DNA of 64,000 nt. It comes from Dechloromonas sp. ZY10 (GTDB lineage Bacteria; Pseudomonadota; Gammaproteobacteria; Burkholderiales; Rhodocyclaceae). Positions 41,069 through 50,580 of this stretch are shown here, piece by piece. Within the stretch, counting starts at the first letter, position 1, and every line of letters begins with the position of its first letter. The translations under genes and the position numbers were made by a program. The stretch lies in the NCBI RefSeq assembly GCF_041378895.1, contig NZ_CP144212.1, forward strand, positions 3,209,501 through 3,273,500, written 5' to 3'. The notes beneath the pieces are model-generated. The model made no database searches, was not told where the DNA came from, and worked only from the letters and a program-made list of their open reading frames with translations.

Positions 41069-43282
41069 TCAATCGACCTGCATCTTGTCCGAAATGATTC
41101 GCGGCGTAATAAATACCAGCAATTCGCGCCGTTCGCCCTTGTCGTACTTGTACTTGAACGCCCAGCCCAGGAAAGGCAGATCGCCCAGGAAGGGGACCTT
41201 GTCGGTCTTCGACTCGTTATTGGTGATGAAGACCCCGCCAATCACCACCGTACCACCGTTTTCAACCACCACATTGGTTTCGACGATCGAACTCTTGATC
41301 GGCGGATTACCCTCCACCGAACGCGTCCAGTCAGGCTCTTCCTTTTTCACGATCAGGGCCATCCGCACGGTTCCCTCGGGCGTAATCTGCGGGGTTGCCT
41401 CCAACGACAGCTTGGCCGGCTTGAAGCTGATTGTCCGGGTGATCGTGCCGCCACTGTTTTGCGTGGTCACATACGGCACCTCGGTACCGTCCTCGATTTT
41501 TGCCTTGACGTTATTGGCGGTGATCACGCGCGGGCTGGAAATGATCTTGCCGCCGCCATCGGACTCCAAAGCAGCCAGCTCAAGATTGAGAATGCGCGTC
41601 ACCGAGGCATTGAACAACGAAAGGGCAAACGATCCGACCCGGCCGGTGTTTTCAACCTTCATCGGCAGATTGACCCCGACCATCGGATTCTGCACCAGTG
41701 TTGCAGGCGTTCCCGGTGTCGTCGAAGTTGCCGACACCGCCGGCTTCATTTCACCCCCGGCAATGTAAGTACTTCCCGTCCCACCTATCCGCACCGGACG
41801 CGAATTGATCAGCCCCAGACGCATCCCCAGTTCCTTGTTAAAGGCATCGTGCGCCTCGACCACTCGAGCTTCGATCATGACTTGCCGGGCACCCACATCG
41901 ATCGCCTTGATGAAGGTCCTGATTTCCTCAAGCTTCGACGGAATGTCATTGACGAACAGCAGATTCGACTGCGGATCGGCAACCGCACTCCCCCGCTTGC
42001 TGAGAATCCGCTGCGTTGCCGATGCCACCCCCGGGGTCACCGGCGGGGTCGGCGTCGTCGTGGCACCGGCCCCCGCTGCGGCCCCGGAAGGTGGCAGCGG
42101 CGGCAGACCGGCCAGCAGGCGCGCCACATCGGTTGCCTTCTGGTAATTCAGAATGAACTGCTCCATTTTCAGCGGCTCCAGCTCGCTGATCTGCTGCTTG
42201 GCCTCGAAATCGAGCTTTTCGCGGGTTGCGATTTCGTCACGCGGGGCAATCATCACGATATTGCCCTTCTTGCGCATATCCAGCCCTTTTTGCTGAAAAA
42301 TGATATCGATCACCTGATCGGCCGGAACATCCTTGAGTACCAGAGTCGTCGTCCCGCTAACTGTTTCACTGATCACGGCATTCAGCCCGAGTTCCTCGGC
42401 CATCAGGCGCAACAGGGCCCGGACATCGCCATTCTGGTAATTGATACTGACGCGCGGCCCCTGGTAACCGACCGTACTGCCTTGCACCAGTTTGTTCGGG
42501 TCCTCCTGTATACGCCGCACCTCGATCACGAACTGATTGTCGCTCTGGTAGGCGTTATGTTCCCAGAGCCCCTTCGGCGCGATGACCAGGCGGACATTGT
42601 CACCATTGGCGCGAGACTCAACCGACATCACCGGAGTTGCAAAGTCGGCCACATCCAGCTTGCGCTGCAAATGCTCAGGCAAGGAGGTCTTGGCAAAATC
42701 GACCACCAGATTGCTGCCTTGCTGCCGAATGTCGATTCCGGTTCCGGCATCGCTCAACTCAACCAGAACCCGACCCTCGCCATCCTTGCCACGCCGGAAC
42801 ATGAGATCGCGGATCGCATGGCGCCCGGCAAACAGCCGCTCTTCGGCAAAACGGGTATTCTTGGCCGCCACCGAGTCCACCATCGAAGTCAGAGGCGAGA
42901 GCGTCAAATACAAGGCCCGGCCGTCAAGCCGGGTCTTGTAATTCATTTTCTGGATCAGGTTCAGGACCATCCGGGTCCGCTCACCAACCTGCACCACGTT
43001 CACGCTGCGCAAATCACCTTCGTTGATGATCTGGCTGTTTTTTCCCAAGGCATTCACGGTCGACGGGAAATCAAGCGCAATTTTCGCCGGAGCCGCTATC
43101 GCAAAGCTGGCGGGCAGTTCTGCCAACGGCTCGCGCAAATCGATCCGCACGGCAATTTCATTGCCCTGACGCGCGACCTGCAGCCCCTCAATGGCGTTTT
43201 CCTTCCCCGCCCCCTGGGCGGATGCCAAGGGCGCCAGCAACAGTCCGGCGGCAAGCAGCGCCCACGTCTTGATCCATTTCAT
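41069..43282 (-). CDS. pilQ: Type IV pilus secretin PilQ
   Basis: Outer-membrane channel through which the pilus is extruded. The 737-residue product has a signal peptide (MKWIKTWALLAAGLLLAPLASAQ written in part), AMIN-type peptidoglycan-binding domains in the first 230 residues, an STN/N0 domain at about 260-370 (VSINYQNGDVRALLRLMAEE), then a secretin domain with RQVMIEARVVEAHDAFNKEL and TVVIGGVFITNNESKTDKVP, ending in ELLVFITPRIISDKMQVD. A Pro/Gly/Thr-rich stretch lies before the N3/secretin part. The ATG overlaps the pilP stop. Confidence 0.96.
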   Translation of the reverse strand: MKWIKTWALLAAGLLLAPLASAQGAGKENAIEGLQVARQGNEIAVRIDLREPLAELPASFAIAAPAKIALDFPSTVNALGKNSQIINEGDLRSVNVVQVGERTRMVLNLIQKMNYKTRLDGRALYLTLSPLTSMVDSVAAKNTRFAEERLFAGRHAIRDLMFRRGKDGEGRVLVELSDAGTGIDIRQQGSNLVVDFAKTSLPEHLQRKLDVADFATPVMSVESRANGDNVRLVIAPKGLWEHNAYQSDNQFVIEVRRIQEDPNKLVQGSTVGYQGPRVSINYQNGDVRALLRLMAEELGLNAVISETVSGTTTLVLKDVPADQVIDIIFQQKGLDMRKKGNIVMIAPRDEIATREKLDFEAKQQISELEPLKMEQFILNYQKATDVARLLAGLPPLPPSGAAAGAGATTTPTPPVTPGVASATQRILSKRGSAVADPQSNLLFVNDIPSKLEEIRTFIKAIDVGARQVMIEARVVEAHDAFNKELGMRLGLINSRPVRIGGTGSTYIAGGEMKPAVSATSTTPGTPATLVQNPMVGVNLPMKVENTGRVGSFALSLFNASVTRILNLELAALESDGGGKIISSPRVITANNVKAKIEDGTEVPYVTTQNSGGTITRTISFKPAKLSLEATPQITPEGTVRMALIVKKEEPDWTRSVEGNPPIKSSIVETNVVVENGGTVVIGGVFITNNESKTDKVPFLGDLPFLGWAFKYKYDKGERRELLVFITPRIISDKMQVD

Positions 43283-43827
43283 TTCTTACCCCCGTCCGTG
43301 CTCTGCAGATAGAGGAAACTGGTTCTCTCCGTCCATTCCCCCGCAGAATCCTGCACCAGTTCGTGCACCTCGACCTCGCTCTCGGTCACCCGTTTCACCC
43401 GGCCGAAATCCTGCCCCAGATAATCGCCTACCCGTACCTGCTTGACCTTATCCTCAGCCTGGATCACCGCCATCGGCTTGCGATTGACATAGAGATAACC
43501 AATCATTTTCAGGGTTTCCAGCGGATACTTCTCCAGCAGGCTGTTACGTAACTCCCGCGCCTCGAAATCCGGCTGGAAAACGCCCCCCTTGCCGCCTCCA
43601 CGCGGCTTCCCTTCAGGCTCGATCTTGCCCGGGCGGAAGGGGTCGAGAAGGGTTTCGACATCGTACACCACCGCCTGATAGGGCTTCATTTCAGGCAATT
43701 TCTGAATATGCGGCTGCAAGTCACGGGTATTTTCGGCCGCCCAGCGGCGCAAATCCTCGTGGTCGCCCCCGCTACAGGCGGCTAACCCCAGTGCTGACAA
43801 CAGGAAAAGCAGACGTGCCAGCATCAT
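43279..43827 (-). CDS. pilP: Type IV pilus inner-membrane lipoprotein PilP
   Basis: A 182-residue lipoprotein with signal MMLARLLFLLSALGLAAC and lipobox LAAC (Cys18), then an unstructured stretch and a C-terminal beta-sandwich (LKMIGYLYVNRKPMAVIQAE, QVRVGDYLGQDFGRVKRVTE) that contacts PilQ in the family. GGGAGG precedes the first ATG, and the gene overlaps pilO and pilQ by 4 bases each. Confidence 0.94.
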   Translation of the reverse strand: MMLARLLFLLSALGLAACSGGDHEDLRRWAAENTRDLQPHIQKLPEMKPYQAVVYDVETLLDPFRPGKIEPEGKPRGGGKGGVFQPDFEARELRNSLLEKYPLETLKMIGYLYVNRKPMAVIQAEDKVKQVRVGDYLGQDFGRVKRVTESEVEVHELVQDSAGEWTERTSFLYLQSTDGGKK

Positions 43828-44513
43828 TTCTTGCCTCCCGCAGCCTTTTCCTTCTTGCGAGCGGCTTCCGCCTTGCGCTGTTCCGCCAGTTCATCTTCGT
43901 CGAGATAGCGGAAAGTCTTGATTTGCGCATCCAGCGTCAGCGCCGGACTGTCCTTCTGCGGTGCGAGTACCAGATTGTTCAGGGTCACGATCCGGGGCAA
44001 GCGTGCAACGTCAGCGGCAAACGCACCAAGATCGTGGTAGCTGCCGTTGACCCTCACGGCAATCGGCATTTCCGCATAAAACTCCTTGACCTGCACCTGC
44101 CCAGGCTTGAACAACTCGAACTGAAGGCCACGCCCCAGGCCAGCCTGATTCACCTCGATCAGCAAGGCCTCGATTTCGGCCTTGCCTGGCAATTGCTTGA
44201 GCAAGGCGCCGAACGAGCGATCGATTTCAGCCAGTTGCTGTTTGTACAAACCCAGATTGACCGCTTGCCGCTTTTTCTCGAGATACTGTTCCTTGAGCGA
44301 TTGCTCTTCGTTGCGCCGGGTTTCCAGGGTCGTCAGCTGATCGTCCCAGACCAGCAGCCACCCGAGAAACACCAGACCCAAGAACAGACCGATCAGAACG
44401 GCCACCCGGGGGAACAGAGGCCAGCTTCCGGGATCGTTGGGGTTCATGTAACGGAACTCGTCCAGCAAGGCCTGGACGTCAATTTTTGGCAGGGAAAGCT
44501 TGCTGGCCGCCAT
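43824..44513 (-). CDS. pilO: Type IV pilus alignment protein PilO
   Basis: A 229-residue bitopic inner-membrane protein. One TM segment at about 39-57 (VAVLIGLFLGLVFLGWLLVW) is followed by a periplasmic coiled coil (LTTLETRRNEEQSLKEQYLE) and a ferredoxin-like domain (IEALLIEVNQAGLGRGLQFE, YHDLGAFAADVARLPRIVTL), then a Lys/Ala-rich tail (RKAEAARKKEKAAGGKK). The ATG at 44513 overlaps the pilN stop (TGATG) with AAGGGG 8 bases upstream. Confidence 0.94.
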   Translation of the reverse strand: MAASKLSLPKIDVQALLDEFRYMNPNDPGSWPLFPRVAVLIGLFLGLVFLGWLLVWDDQLTTLETRRNEEQSLKEQYLEKKRQAVNLGLYKQQLAEIDRSFGALLKQLPGKAEIEALLIEVNQAGLGRGLQFELFKPGQVQVKEFYAEMPIAVRVNGSYHDLGAFAADVARLPRIVTLNNLVLAPQKDSPALTLDAQIKTFRYLDEDELAEQRKAEAARKKEKAAGGKK

Positions 44514-45082
44514 CACTTCTTCCCCTTCACTTCTTCCGGCTCGCTCCGGGTGATCGTGAAATTCATGCTGAACTCGTTCAGGCGACGTCCATTCTGGTTC
44601 ACCGCCTTGACCTCAACCAACTGCGGGTTCTCCAACCAGGGCGACGCCTCCAGATTGCGCATCAGCGCCGACACCCGGGCATTTGACTGAGCAAAACCAC
44701 CGATGTCGATTTTCAAGCCATCCTGCTTGAGCGACTTCAGATACACCCCCTCGGGCACCTGGCGCACCAGTTCAGCCAGAAGATGAACGGTTTCTCCGCG
44801 ATCTTTCTGCAGATTTTCGATCACCTGCTTGCGCGACAGCAGTGCCCGGGTTTGCTCCTTGAGCCCCTTGATTTCCTCCAACTGCTTGTCGAGTTGCGCA
44901 ATTTCGCCCTTCAGATAAGCGTTGGCATCCTCCTGAGCGGTCACATATCCGCCGATCAGGGTATAGCCGGCAAAAACGATGACACAGCCGAGCGCGGCGA
45001 CCAGTCCGGCGAGCAGGTAGAACTGCTCGCGCCGCGCCTTGCGCGCCGCCTCCCGGTGCGGTAGCAGATTGATGCGGATCAT
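44513..45082 (-). CDS. pilN: Type IV pilus alignment protein PilN
   Basis: A 189-residue bitopic protein with the conserved cytoplasmic tag MIRINLLPHREAARKARREQ, which binds PilM in the family. One TM segment follows at about 22-44 (LLAGLVAALGCVIVFAGYTL), then a coiled coil (LKGEIAQLDKQLEEIKGLKE) and a periplasmic domain (VRQVPEGVYLKSLKQDGLKI). It overlaps pilM by 4 bases and pairs with PilO. Confidence 0.95.
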   Translation of the reverse strand: MIRINLLPHREAARKARREQFYLLAGLVAALGCVIVFAGYTLIGGYVTAQEDANAYLKGEIAQLDKQLEEIKGLKEQTRALLSRKQVIENLQKDRGETVHLLAELVRQVPEGVYLKSLKQDGLKIDIGGFAQSNARVSALMRNLEASPWLENPQLVEVKAVNQNGRRLNEFSMNFTITRSEPEEVKGKK

Positions 45083-46164
45083 AACGGGTCAAACCTCCGC
45101 AACGCCAGGCCACACACCACCATCAGCGAGGAAGCGTCGGCCAGCAACGCCTTTGCCCGCACCTTGTCGGAAACGGCCATGCCGGCGAAGGGATTGGCCA
45201 CCAAGGTATTGACCTGAGTGCGCGTGGCAACAATTTCATCGAGCCCCGGAATCACCGCACACCCGCCTGCCAGCACCAGATGGTCAACCTGATTGAATTG
45301 CGTCGACGTAAAGAAAAACTGCAGCGCGCGCGACACTTCCAGCGCCAGACTTTCCATGAATGGCAGCAACAGTTCGTCGCGATAACTATCGGGCAGACTA
45401 CCGCTGCGCTTGGCCGTCTCGGCCTCCTCAAAGGTCATGCCGTATTGGCGAGCAATATCCTGGGTCAGCTGGACCCCGCCGAACGCCTGCTCACGGGTGT
45501 ACACCTGCTGCCCATTGCGCAGCACCGTCAGATTGGTCGAGTGGGCCCCAACATCGACCAAGGCCAGCACCTGATCGCGCCCGGCATTGGGCAACTGCTT
45601 TTCGATCAACTCGAAAGCCGCCATTGCCGCCAGCGAGTCAACATCGACAATCCCAGCCTTGAGTCCGGAAGCATCAGCCACGGCCACCCGATCCTCGACC
45701 CGTTCCTTCTTGGAAGCGGCGAGCAACACTTCCAGTTCGTCCGGTGCCGTCGCAGAGGGGCCGATCACATGGTAATCAAGGTTCACTTCATCAATCGAAA
45801 AGGGGATGTACTGGTTAGCCTCAGCCTCGACCTGAGCCTCCAACTCCTCCTCGCGCAAACCCGAGGGCACCAGAATTTTCTTGGTAATCACCGCCGACGC
45901 CGGCAAAGCCATCGCCACATTCTGCGTCGATGCGCCAAAGCGCTTGCAAACCCGGCGCACGGTCTCAACCACGGCATCGAAATTGATGATGTTGCCGTCA
46001 ACTACGGCATCCTTGGGCAGTATCTCTATCGCGTAGCGCTCAACACGATAACCACCCTTGCCCCCAGCGCTCAATTCAAGCACCTTGACGGCAGACGAGC
46101 TGATATCCAGCCCGAACAGGGAACGGGCTTTGGGATTCAACAGCGAGGAGATATCGAAACCCAC
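45079..46164 (-). CDS. pilM: Type IV pilus assembly ATPase-like protein PilM
   Basis: Actin-like cytoplasmic protein of 361 residues with SLFGLDISSSAVKVLELSAG (phosphate 1 region), ALVDVGAHSTNLTVLRNGQQ (phosphate 2), RREQ-like YTREQAFGGVQLTQDIARQY, and LVLAGGCAVIPGLDEIVATR (adenosine region). The start is uncertain: a GTG at 46164 with GGGGGG four bases upstream is chosen, but a TTG four codons earlier with AGGGA is also plausible. First gene of pilMNOPQ, divergent from the PBP gene. Confidence 0.93.
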   Translation of the reverse strand: MGFDISSLLNPKARSLFGLDISSSAVKVLELSAGGKGGYRVERYAIEILPKDAVVDGNIINFDAVVETVRRVCKRFGASTQNVAMALPASAVITKKILVPSGLREEELEAQVEAEANQYIPFSIDEVNLDYHVIGPSATAPDELEVLLAASKKERVEDRVAVADASGLKAGIVDVDSLAAMAAFELIEKQLPNAGRDQVLALVDVGAHSTNLTVLRNGQQVYTREQAFGGVQLTQDIARQYGMTFEEAETAKRSGSLPDSYRDELLLPFMESLALEVSRALQFFFTSTQFNQVDHLVLAGGCAVIPGLDEIVATRTQVNTLVANPFAGMAVSDKVRAKALLADASSLMVVCGLALRRFDPL

Positions 46165-46176
46165 CAGACCCCCCAA

Positions 46177-46322
46177 AATTCCCTTATGGAATACGAAGTT
46201 ATAACAAAATTCAATAATTCACTTTAAATCCTAACAACAAGCCCCTGCACTGTAAAGGACTTTCAGGAAGCCCTCCGGCAGCAGCGTATAATCGCCGCAC
46301 GCCAATTTCCCTGCCGACCATC
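46177..46322. promoter_or_regulatory. Divergent promoter region pilM / PBP1a
   Basis: An AT-rich 146-base gap, distinctly richer in A/T than its neighbours (46195-46235). It includes TTATAAC on the minus strand as a possible -10 for pilM. No clear -35 or operator can be assigned. Confidence 0.4.
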
Positions 46323-48632
46323 TTGTCCTCGTTACCTCTCCCCCTCCGCCTGATTCTCTACCCGCTACTGCTGGTTTCAGGCCTGCTGGCGATGGGCGTT
46401 GCCATCGCACTGATCGTGCTGGTACTGACCTACCCGAACCTGCCATCGCTCGAAGTCCTGACCGACTACCGCCCCAAGATTCCTCTGCGTGTCTACACCG
46501 CCGACGGCCACCTGATCGGCGAGTTCGGCGAAGAACGGCGCGCTGTGGTCGCCATTGGCGAAGTGCCGCCGGTGATGAAAAACGCCATCCTGTCGGCCGA
46601 AGACGACCGCTTCTACCAGCATGGCGGGATCGACTATCTCGGCATGCTCCGCGCCGCAGTCACCAACGTCGTCGGCGGCGGCAAACGCCAGGGCGCCTCG
46701 ACGATTACCCAGCAGGTTGCCCGCAACTTCTTCCTGTCCAGCGAGAAGACCTACAGCCGCAAGCTCTACGAAATCCTGCTCTCGTTCAAGATTGAAAGCA
46801 ATCTGGGCAAGGATCAGATTCTTGAGTTGTACATCAATCAGATATTCCTTGGCCAACGCGCCTACGGCTTTGCCGCCGCTGCCCAGATCTACTTTGGCAA
46901 ACCGCTGAAAGACATTTCCATCGCCGAAGCAGCCATGCTGGCCGGACTACCCAAGGCCCCCTCAGCCTACAACCCGATCGTCAACCCGAAACGTGCCCGC
47001 CTCCGCCAGCAATACGTCCTGCGCCGGATGCACGAACTCGGGCACATCAACGACAGCCAGTACGAGGCGGCACTCAAGGAACCGCTGGTGCTCAAGCGCG
47101 ACCTCGGGGATTACGCGGTGCACGCCGAATACGTTGCCGAAATGGCTCGCCAGATTGCTGCCGAACGTTTCCCGGACGATGTTTACACCCGCGGCCTCAA
47201 GGTTTACACCACCCTGATCAAGGGCGAACAGGAAGCCGCCTACGCTGCGCTGCGCAAGGGCGTGCTCGACTACGACAAGCGCCACGGCTATCGCGGCGCC
47301 GAGTCCTACCTCGATCTGAAAGACATCAAATCCGACCAGGACGAGGCCATCGACGAAGCCCTGCAGGACATTCCGGACGCGGGCGACCTGCTGCCCGGAC
47401 TGGTACTCGCGGCCGACAGCAAGCAGGTCAAGGTTTACCGCAAGGGCGGAGAAATCCTCAACCTGTCGGGCGATGCGATCAAATTCGCCAGCCGCATGCT
47501 CGACGACAAGGCGCCGCCGAACAAGCGCCTCAAACGTGGTGCGATTGTCCGGGTCAACAAGGATGACAAGGGCCAATGGCAGATCGTCCAGCTGCCCGAA
47601 GTCGAATCGGCATTTGTCGCGGTATCACCCAAGGATGGCGCGATCCATGCGTTGGTTGGCGGATTCGACTTCAACCGCAACAAATTCAACCACGTCACCC
47701 AAGCCTGGCGTCAGCCCGGCTCCAGCTTCAAGCCCTTCATCTATTCGGCTGCGCTGGAAAAGGGCTACACCCCGGGAAGCATCGTTGCCGACGAACCGAT
47801 CACCATTTCGGCCAGCGAAACCGGCTCGCAGGCCTGGACCCCGCACAACTACGACGGCAAATACGAAGGCCCGATGCGCATCCGCACCGCTCTCGCCAAA
47901 TCGAAGAACATGGTCTCGATCCGCCTGCTGCAAGCCATCTCCCCGCAGTATGCGCAAGACTACGCCAGCCGCTTCGGCTTCGACGCCGACAAGCACCCAC
48001 CCTACCTGACCATGGCTCTCGGCGCCGGTTCGGTGACGCCTTGGCAAATGGTCACCGGCTACGCGGTCTTTGCCAACGGCGGCTACAAGATCAGCCCTTA
48101 TGTGGTGCGCGAGATTCGTGACGAGCGCAACCAGGTGATCGCGCAAGCCAGCACCACCGAGGCCGGCGACGAATCGATCCGCGCCATCGACGCCCGCAAT
48201 GCCTTCATGATGGACACCATGTTGCGTGATGTGACCATCTACGGCACAGCAGCCAAGGCCTCGGCCATCCTCAAGCGTCAGGACCTGGCAGGCAAGACCG
48301 GGACCACCAACGAATATGTCGACGCCTGGTTCTGCGGCTATCAGGTCAGCGTTGCCGGCTGTGCCTGGGTGGGTTTCGACCAGCCGAAAAAGCTGGGCAA
48401 CAGCGAAACCGGCGGCGTTGCCTCGTTACCGATCTGGATCGGCTACATGCAGCGGGCGCTCAAGGACGCCCCAATCGCGACCTTGCCGCAGCCGGAAGGA
48501 CTAGTCGCCAGCGGAGAAGGACGCGAGCGCAACTTCGTCTACTCCGAAAATGCGCACAAGGAAGCGCCAGCCGAAGAAAATCCGCCGCCGCTGCCGGAAC
48601 GCCCGGACTTGAGCAAGCCACCCAGCGACTAA
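46323..48632 (+). CDS. mrcA: Class A penicillin-binding protein 1A
   Basis: Bifunctional peptidoglycan glycosyltransferase/transpeptidase, 769 residues, anchored by one TM segment (about 8-38). The glycosyltransferase domain has EDDRFYQHGGID (about 91-102) and GASTITQQVARNFFLS. The transpeptidase domain has the catalytic Ser in QPGSSFKPF (about 465-470), SKNM (SxN) and KTGTTNEY. The C-terminus is Pro/Glu-rich (PAEENPPPLPERPDLSKPP). It starts at a TTG with no strong ribosome-binding site and no nearby in-frame ATG. Position divergent from pilM is conserved in related genomes. Confidence 0.95.
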   Translation: MSSLPLPLRLILYPLLLVSGLLAMGVAIALIVLVLTYPNLPSLEVLTDYRPKIPLRVYTADGHLIGEFGEERRAVVAIGEVPPVMKNAILSAEDDRFYQHGGIDYLGMLRAAVTNVVGGGKRQGASTITQQVARNFFLSSEKTYSRKLYEILLSFKIESNLGKDQILELYINQIFLGQRAYGFAAAAQIYFGKPLKDISIAEAAMLAGLPKAPSAYNPIVNPKRARLRQQYVLRRMHELGHINDSQYEAALKEPLVLKRDLGDYAVHAEYVAEMARQIAAERFPDDVYTRGLKVYTTLIKGEQEAAYAALRKGVLDYDKRHGYRGAESYLDLKDIKSDQDEAIDEALQDIPDAGDLLPGLVLAADSKQVKVYRKGGEILNLSGDAIKFASRMLDDKAPPNKRLKRGAIVRVNKDDKGQWQIVQLPEVESAFVAVSPKDGAIHALVGGFDFNRNKFNHVTQAWRQPGSSFKPFIYSAALEKGYTPGSIVADEPITISASETGSQAWTPHNYDGKYEGPMRIRTALAKSKNMVSIRLLQAISPQYAQDYASRFGFDADKHPPYLTMALGAGSVTPWQMVTGYAVFANGGYKISPYVVREIRDERNQVIAQASTTEAGDESIRAIDARNAFMMDTMLRDVTIYGTAAKASAILKRQDLAGKTGTTNEYVDAWFCGYQVSVAGCAWVGFDQPKKLGNSETGGVASLPIWIGYMQRALKDAPIATLPQPEGLVASGEGRERNFVYSENAHKEAPAEENPPPLPERPDLSKPPSD

Positions 48633-48646
48633 ATCCGGGCAAGTCC

Positions 48647-48693
48647 GCAAAAACAAGAAAGCCGATCCTTGAGATCGGCTTTCTTGTTTTTGC
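48647..48693. terminator. Strong bidirectional terminator between mrcA and cyaY
   Basis: Perfect 21-bp stem (48647-48667 with 48673-48693) around a 5-base CTTGA loop, with A-run on one side and T-run on the other, so it can stop convergent transcription from both sides. Confidence 0.92.
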
Positions 48694-48733
48694 TTGCCGG
48701 TAAAAAGCCAGGCCTGCGGGAGATAGCAGCGAC

Positions 48734-49051
48734 TTACTTCAGCAGCACCTGCTCACCTGCCTGCTGCGACGCCAGAGCCGACAGCTTCTGCAACAATTCG
48801 GCACCATCGCGGGTATCGACCCACTGACCATCCTGCCAGCGGAAATGGAAGCCCCCCGCGCGCGCCGCAACCCAGATTTCCTTGGCCACGGCATGGCGAT
48901 TGACGATGATCTTGCTGCTATCGGCGAACTCGATTTCGAGTATCCCGCCGGCCTGCAACTCAAAGTCCAAATCGGCATCGCAAGCCTCCAGCGCCTGATC
49001 GATCCGGGCCAGGATTGCGTCCGCCGCGCTGCTGAAATCCTTGTCATCCAT
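48734..49051 (-). CDS. cyaY: Frataxin-like iron-binding protein CyaY
   Basis: A 105-residue protein that modulates iron-sulfur cluster assembly. It begins MDDKDFSSAADAILARIDQA with the acidic first helix and has the beta-sheet segments ILEIEFADSSKIIVNRHAVA, KEIWVAARAGGFHFRW and GQWVDTRDGAELLQKLSALA. Length and order fit CyaY (106 in E. coli). Transcribed divergently from lptM-lysA, the usual neighbour in betaproteobacteria. Confidence 0.95.
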   Translation of the reverse strand: MDDKDFSSAADAILARIDQALEACDADLDFELQAGGILEIEFADSSKIIVNRHAVAKEIWVAARAGGFHFRWQDGQWVDTRDGAELLQKLSALASQQAGEQVLLK

Positions 49052-49121
49052 CGTGTGCTACCATCCGTTTCTTTGTTTTCTGCCGCCACAATCAGGTTTG
49101 GCGGCATTTACGATTGTTGCC

Positions 49122-49319
49122 ATGCTCCGACTTGCCGCGCTTCTGCTGGCCCTGACCGCCGGCTCCCAACTCACTGCCTGCGGCCTCAAAGGGCCGCTGG
49201 TGCTGCCGCCAGGCCCGGCGCCCGAACCACTGTTCGGCAACGCCAAAGCCCCTGTCCAGCCGGCCACCAAGCCGTTGCCCGCCGATCTTAGCACGCCCCG
49301 GAAAGACACCCCACAATGA
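49122..49319 (+). CDS. lptM: Small lipoprotein LptM (YifL-like)
   Basis: A 65-residue lipoprotein: signal MLRLAALLLALTAGSQLTAC with lipobox LTAC (Cys20), then the family signature CGLKGPL and a Pro-rich tail. In E. coli LptM helps mature LptD, the outer-membrane LPS transporter. The gene overlaps the lysA start (ATGA). It lies just upstream of lysA, as in many proteobacteria. Confidence 0.9.
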   Translation: MLRLAALLLALTAGSQLTACGLKGPLVLPPGPAPEPLFGNAKAPVQPATKPLPADLSTPRKDTPQ

Positions 49320-50578
49320 GCTTCTTCTCTCTCAAGAACGGCGTCCTGCACGCTGAAAACGTCGCCCTGACCACGCTTGCCGCCGAATACGGCACCCCGG
49401 CCTACGTTTACTCGCGTGCCGCGCTGACCGCTGCGCTCAAGGAATTCCAGGACGTGCTCGGCGCCCATCCGGCCGGTGCCGGCGCACTGGTCTGTTACGC
49501 CGTCAAGGCCAACTCCAACCTCGCCGTGCTCAACGTTTTCGCGCGCATGGGCGCCGGTTTCGACATCGTTTCCGGCGGCGAACTGCAGCGCGTGCTGGCC
49601 GCCGGTGCCGATCCGAAGAAGGTGGTTTTCTCCGGCGTCGGCAAAACCGCCGCTGAAATGAAGCAGGCGCTGGCCGCCGGCATTTTCTGTTTCAACGTCG
49701 AATCTGCCCCCGAACTCGAGCGCCTCAACCAGGTCGCCGGCGAATGCGGCCAGAAGGCGCCGGTCAGCTTCCGCGTCAATCCCAACGTCGACCCCAAGAC
49801 CCACCCCTACATCTCGACCGGGCTCAAGGAAGCCAAGTTCGGCGTCGCCTACGAACAGGCGCTCGCCCTCTACCGTCGCGCCGCCGCTTTGCCGAACATT
49901 GCCGTCACCGGCATCGACTGCCACATCGGCTCGCAGTTGCTTGACCCCTCGCCCTTCGTCGAAGCCCTCGACCGGATTTTGGCCCTGGTCGACCAGTTGA
50001 CCGTGGAAGGCATCCAGCTGCACCACATCGACATCGGCGGCGGCCTCGGCATCAAGTACCAGGCCGAGCAGGAACAACCGACCGTCGCCTCCTACCTCAA
50101 TCCGCTGCTCGACAAGCTCGCCGGCCGTGGCCTGCAGATCGTCATGGAGCCGGGCCGCCGCCTGGTCGGCAACGCCGGCCTGCTGCTCACCCAGATCGAA
50201 TTCCTCAAGGAAGGCGAAGGCAAGAACTTCGCGATCATCGACGCGGCGATGAACGACCTGATGCGCCCGGCGCTCTACGAAGCCTGGCACGACATCAACC
50301 CGGTCGCTCCGCGCGACGGCGCCAGCCGCGACTACGATGTGGTCGGCCCGGTCTGCGAAAGCGGCGACTTCCTCGGCCAGGCCCGCCCGCTCAACGTCCA
50401 GCCCGGCGACCTGCTGGCGGTGATGTCGGCCGGCGCCTACGGCATGGCGATGGCCTCCAACTACAACACCCGCCCGCGTGCGGTCGAGCTGATGGTTGAC
50501 GGCGACACGGTCCACGTCATCCGCCAGCGCGAAAGCGTCGAACAGTTGTACGCCGGCGAAGCCGTCCTGCCGGCCTGA
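49316..50578 (+). CDS. lysA: Diaminopimelate decarboxylase
   Basis: PLP enzyme for the last step of lysine synthesis. The 420-residue product has the PLP lysine in CYAVKANSNLAVL (Lys64), GAGFDIVSGGELQRVLAAGA, the HIGSQLLDPSPF segment, the Gly-rich phosphate site GGGLGIKY, EPGRRLVGNAGLLLTQIEFL and VGPVCESGDFLGQARPL (the Cys from the partner subunit). Start overlaps lptM. Confidence 0.97.
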   Translation: MSFFSLKNGVLHAENVALTTLAAEYGTPAYVYSRAALTAALKEFQDVLGAHPAGAGALVCYAVKANSNLAVLNVFARMGAGFDIVSGGELQRVLAAGADPKKVVFSGVGKTAAEMKQALAAGIFCFNVESAPELERLNQVAGECGQKAPVSFRVNPNVDPKTHPYISTGLKEAKFGVAYEQALALYRRAAALPNIAVTGIDCHIGSQLLDPSPFVEALDRILALVDQLTVEGIQLHHIDIGGGLGIKYQAEQEQPTVASYLNPLLDKLAGRGLQIVMEPGRRLVGNAGLLLTQIEFLKEGEGKNFAIIDAAMNDLMRPALYEAWHDINPVAPRDGASRDYDVVGPVCESGDFLGQARPLNVQPGDLLAVMSAGAYGMAMASNYNTRPRAVELMVDGDTVHVIRQRESVEQLYAGEAVLPA

Positions 50579-50580
50579 GC

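Noticed and set aside
43050..43070. TTCACGGTCGACGGGAAAT inside pilQ, similar to the repeat consensus
   Set aside because: It encodes the normal PilQ sequence FPSTVNALG, lacks the second half-site and core, and GTCGAC is common in this GC-rich coding DNA.
49041..49121. Extended N-terminus for the LptM lipoprotein
   Set aside because: The longer frame adds residues before a complete signal peptide and lipobox; the ATG at 49122 fits the family.
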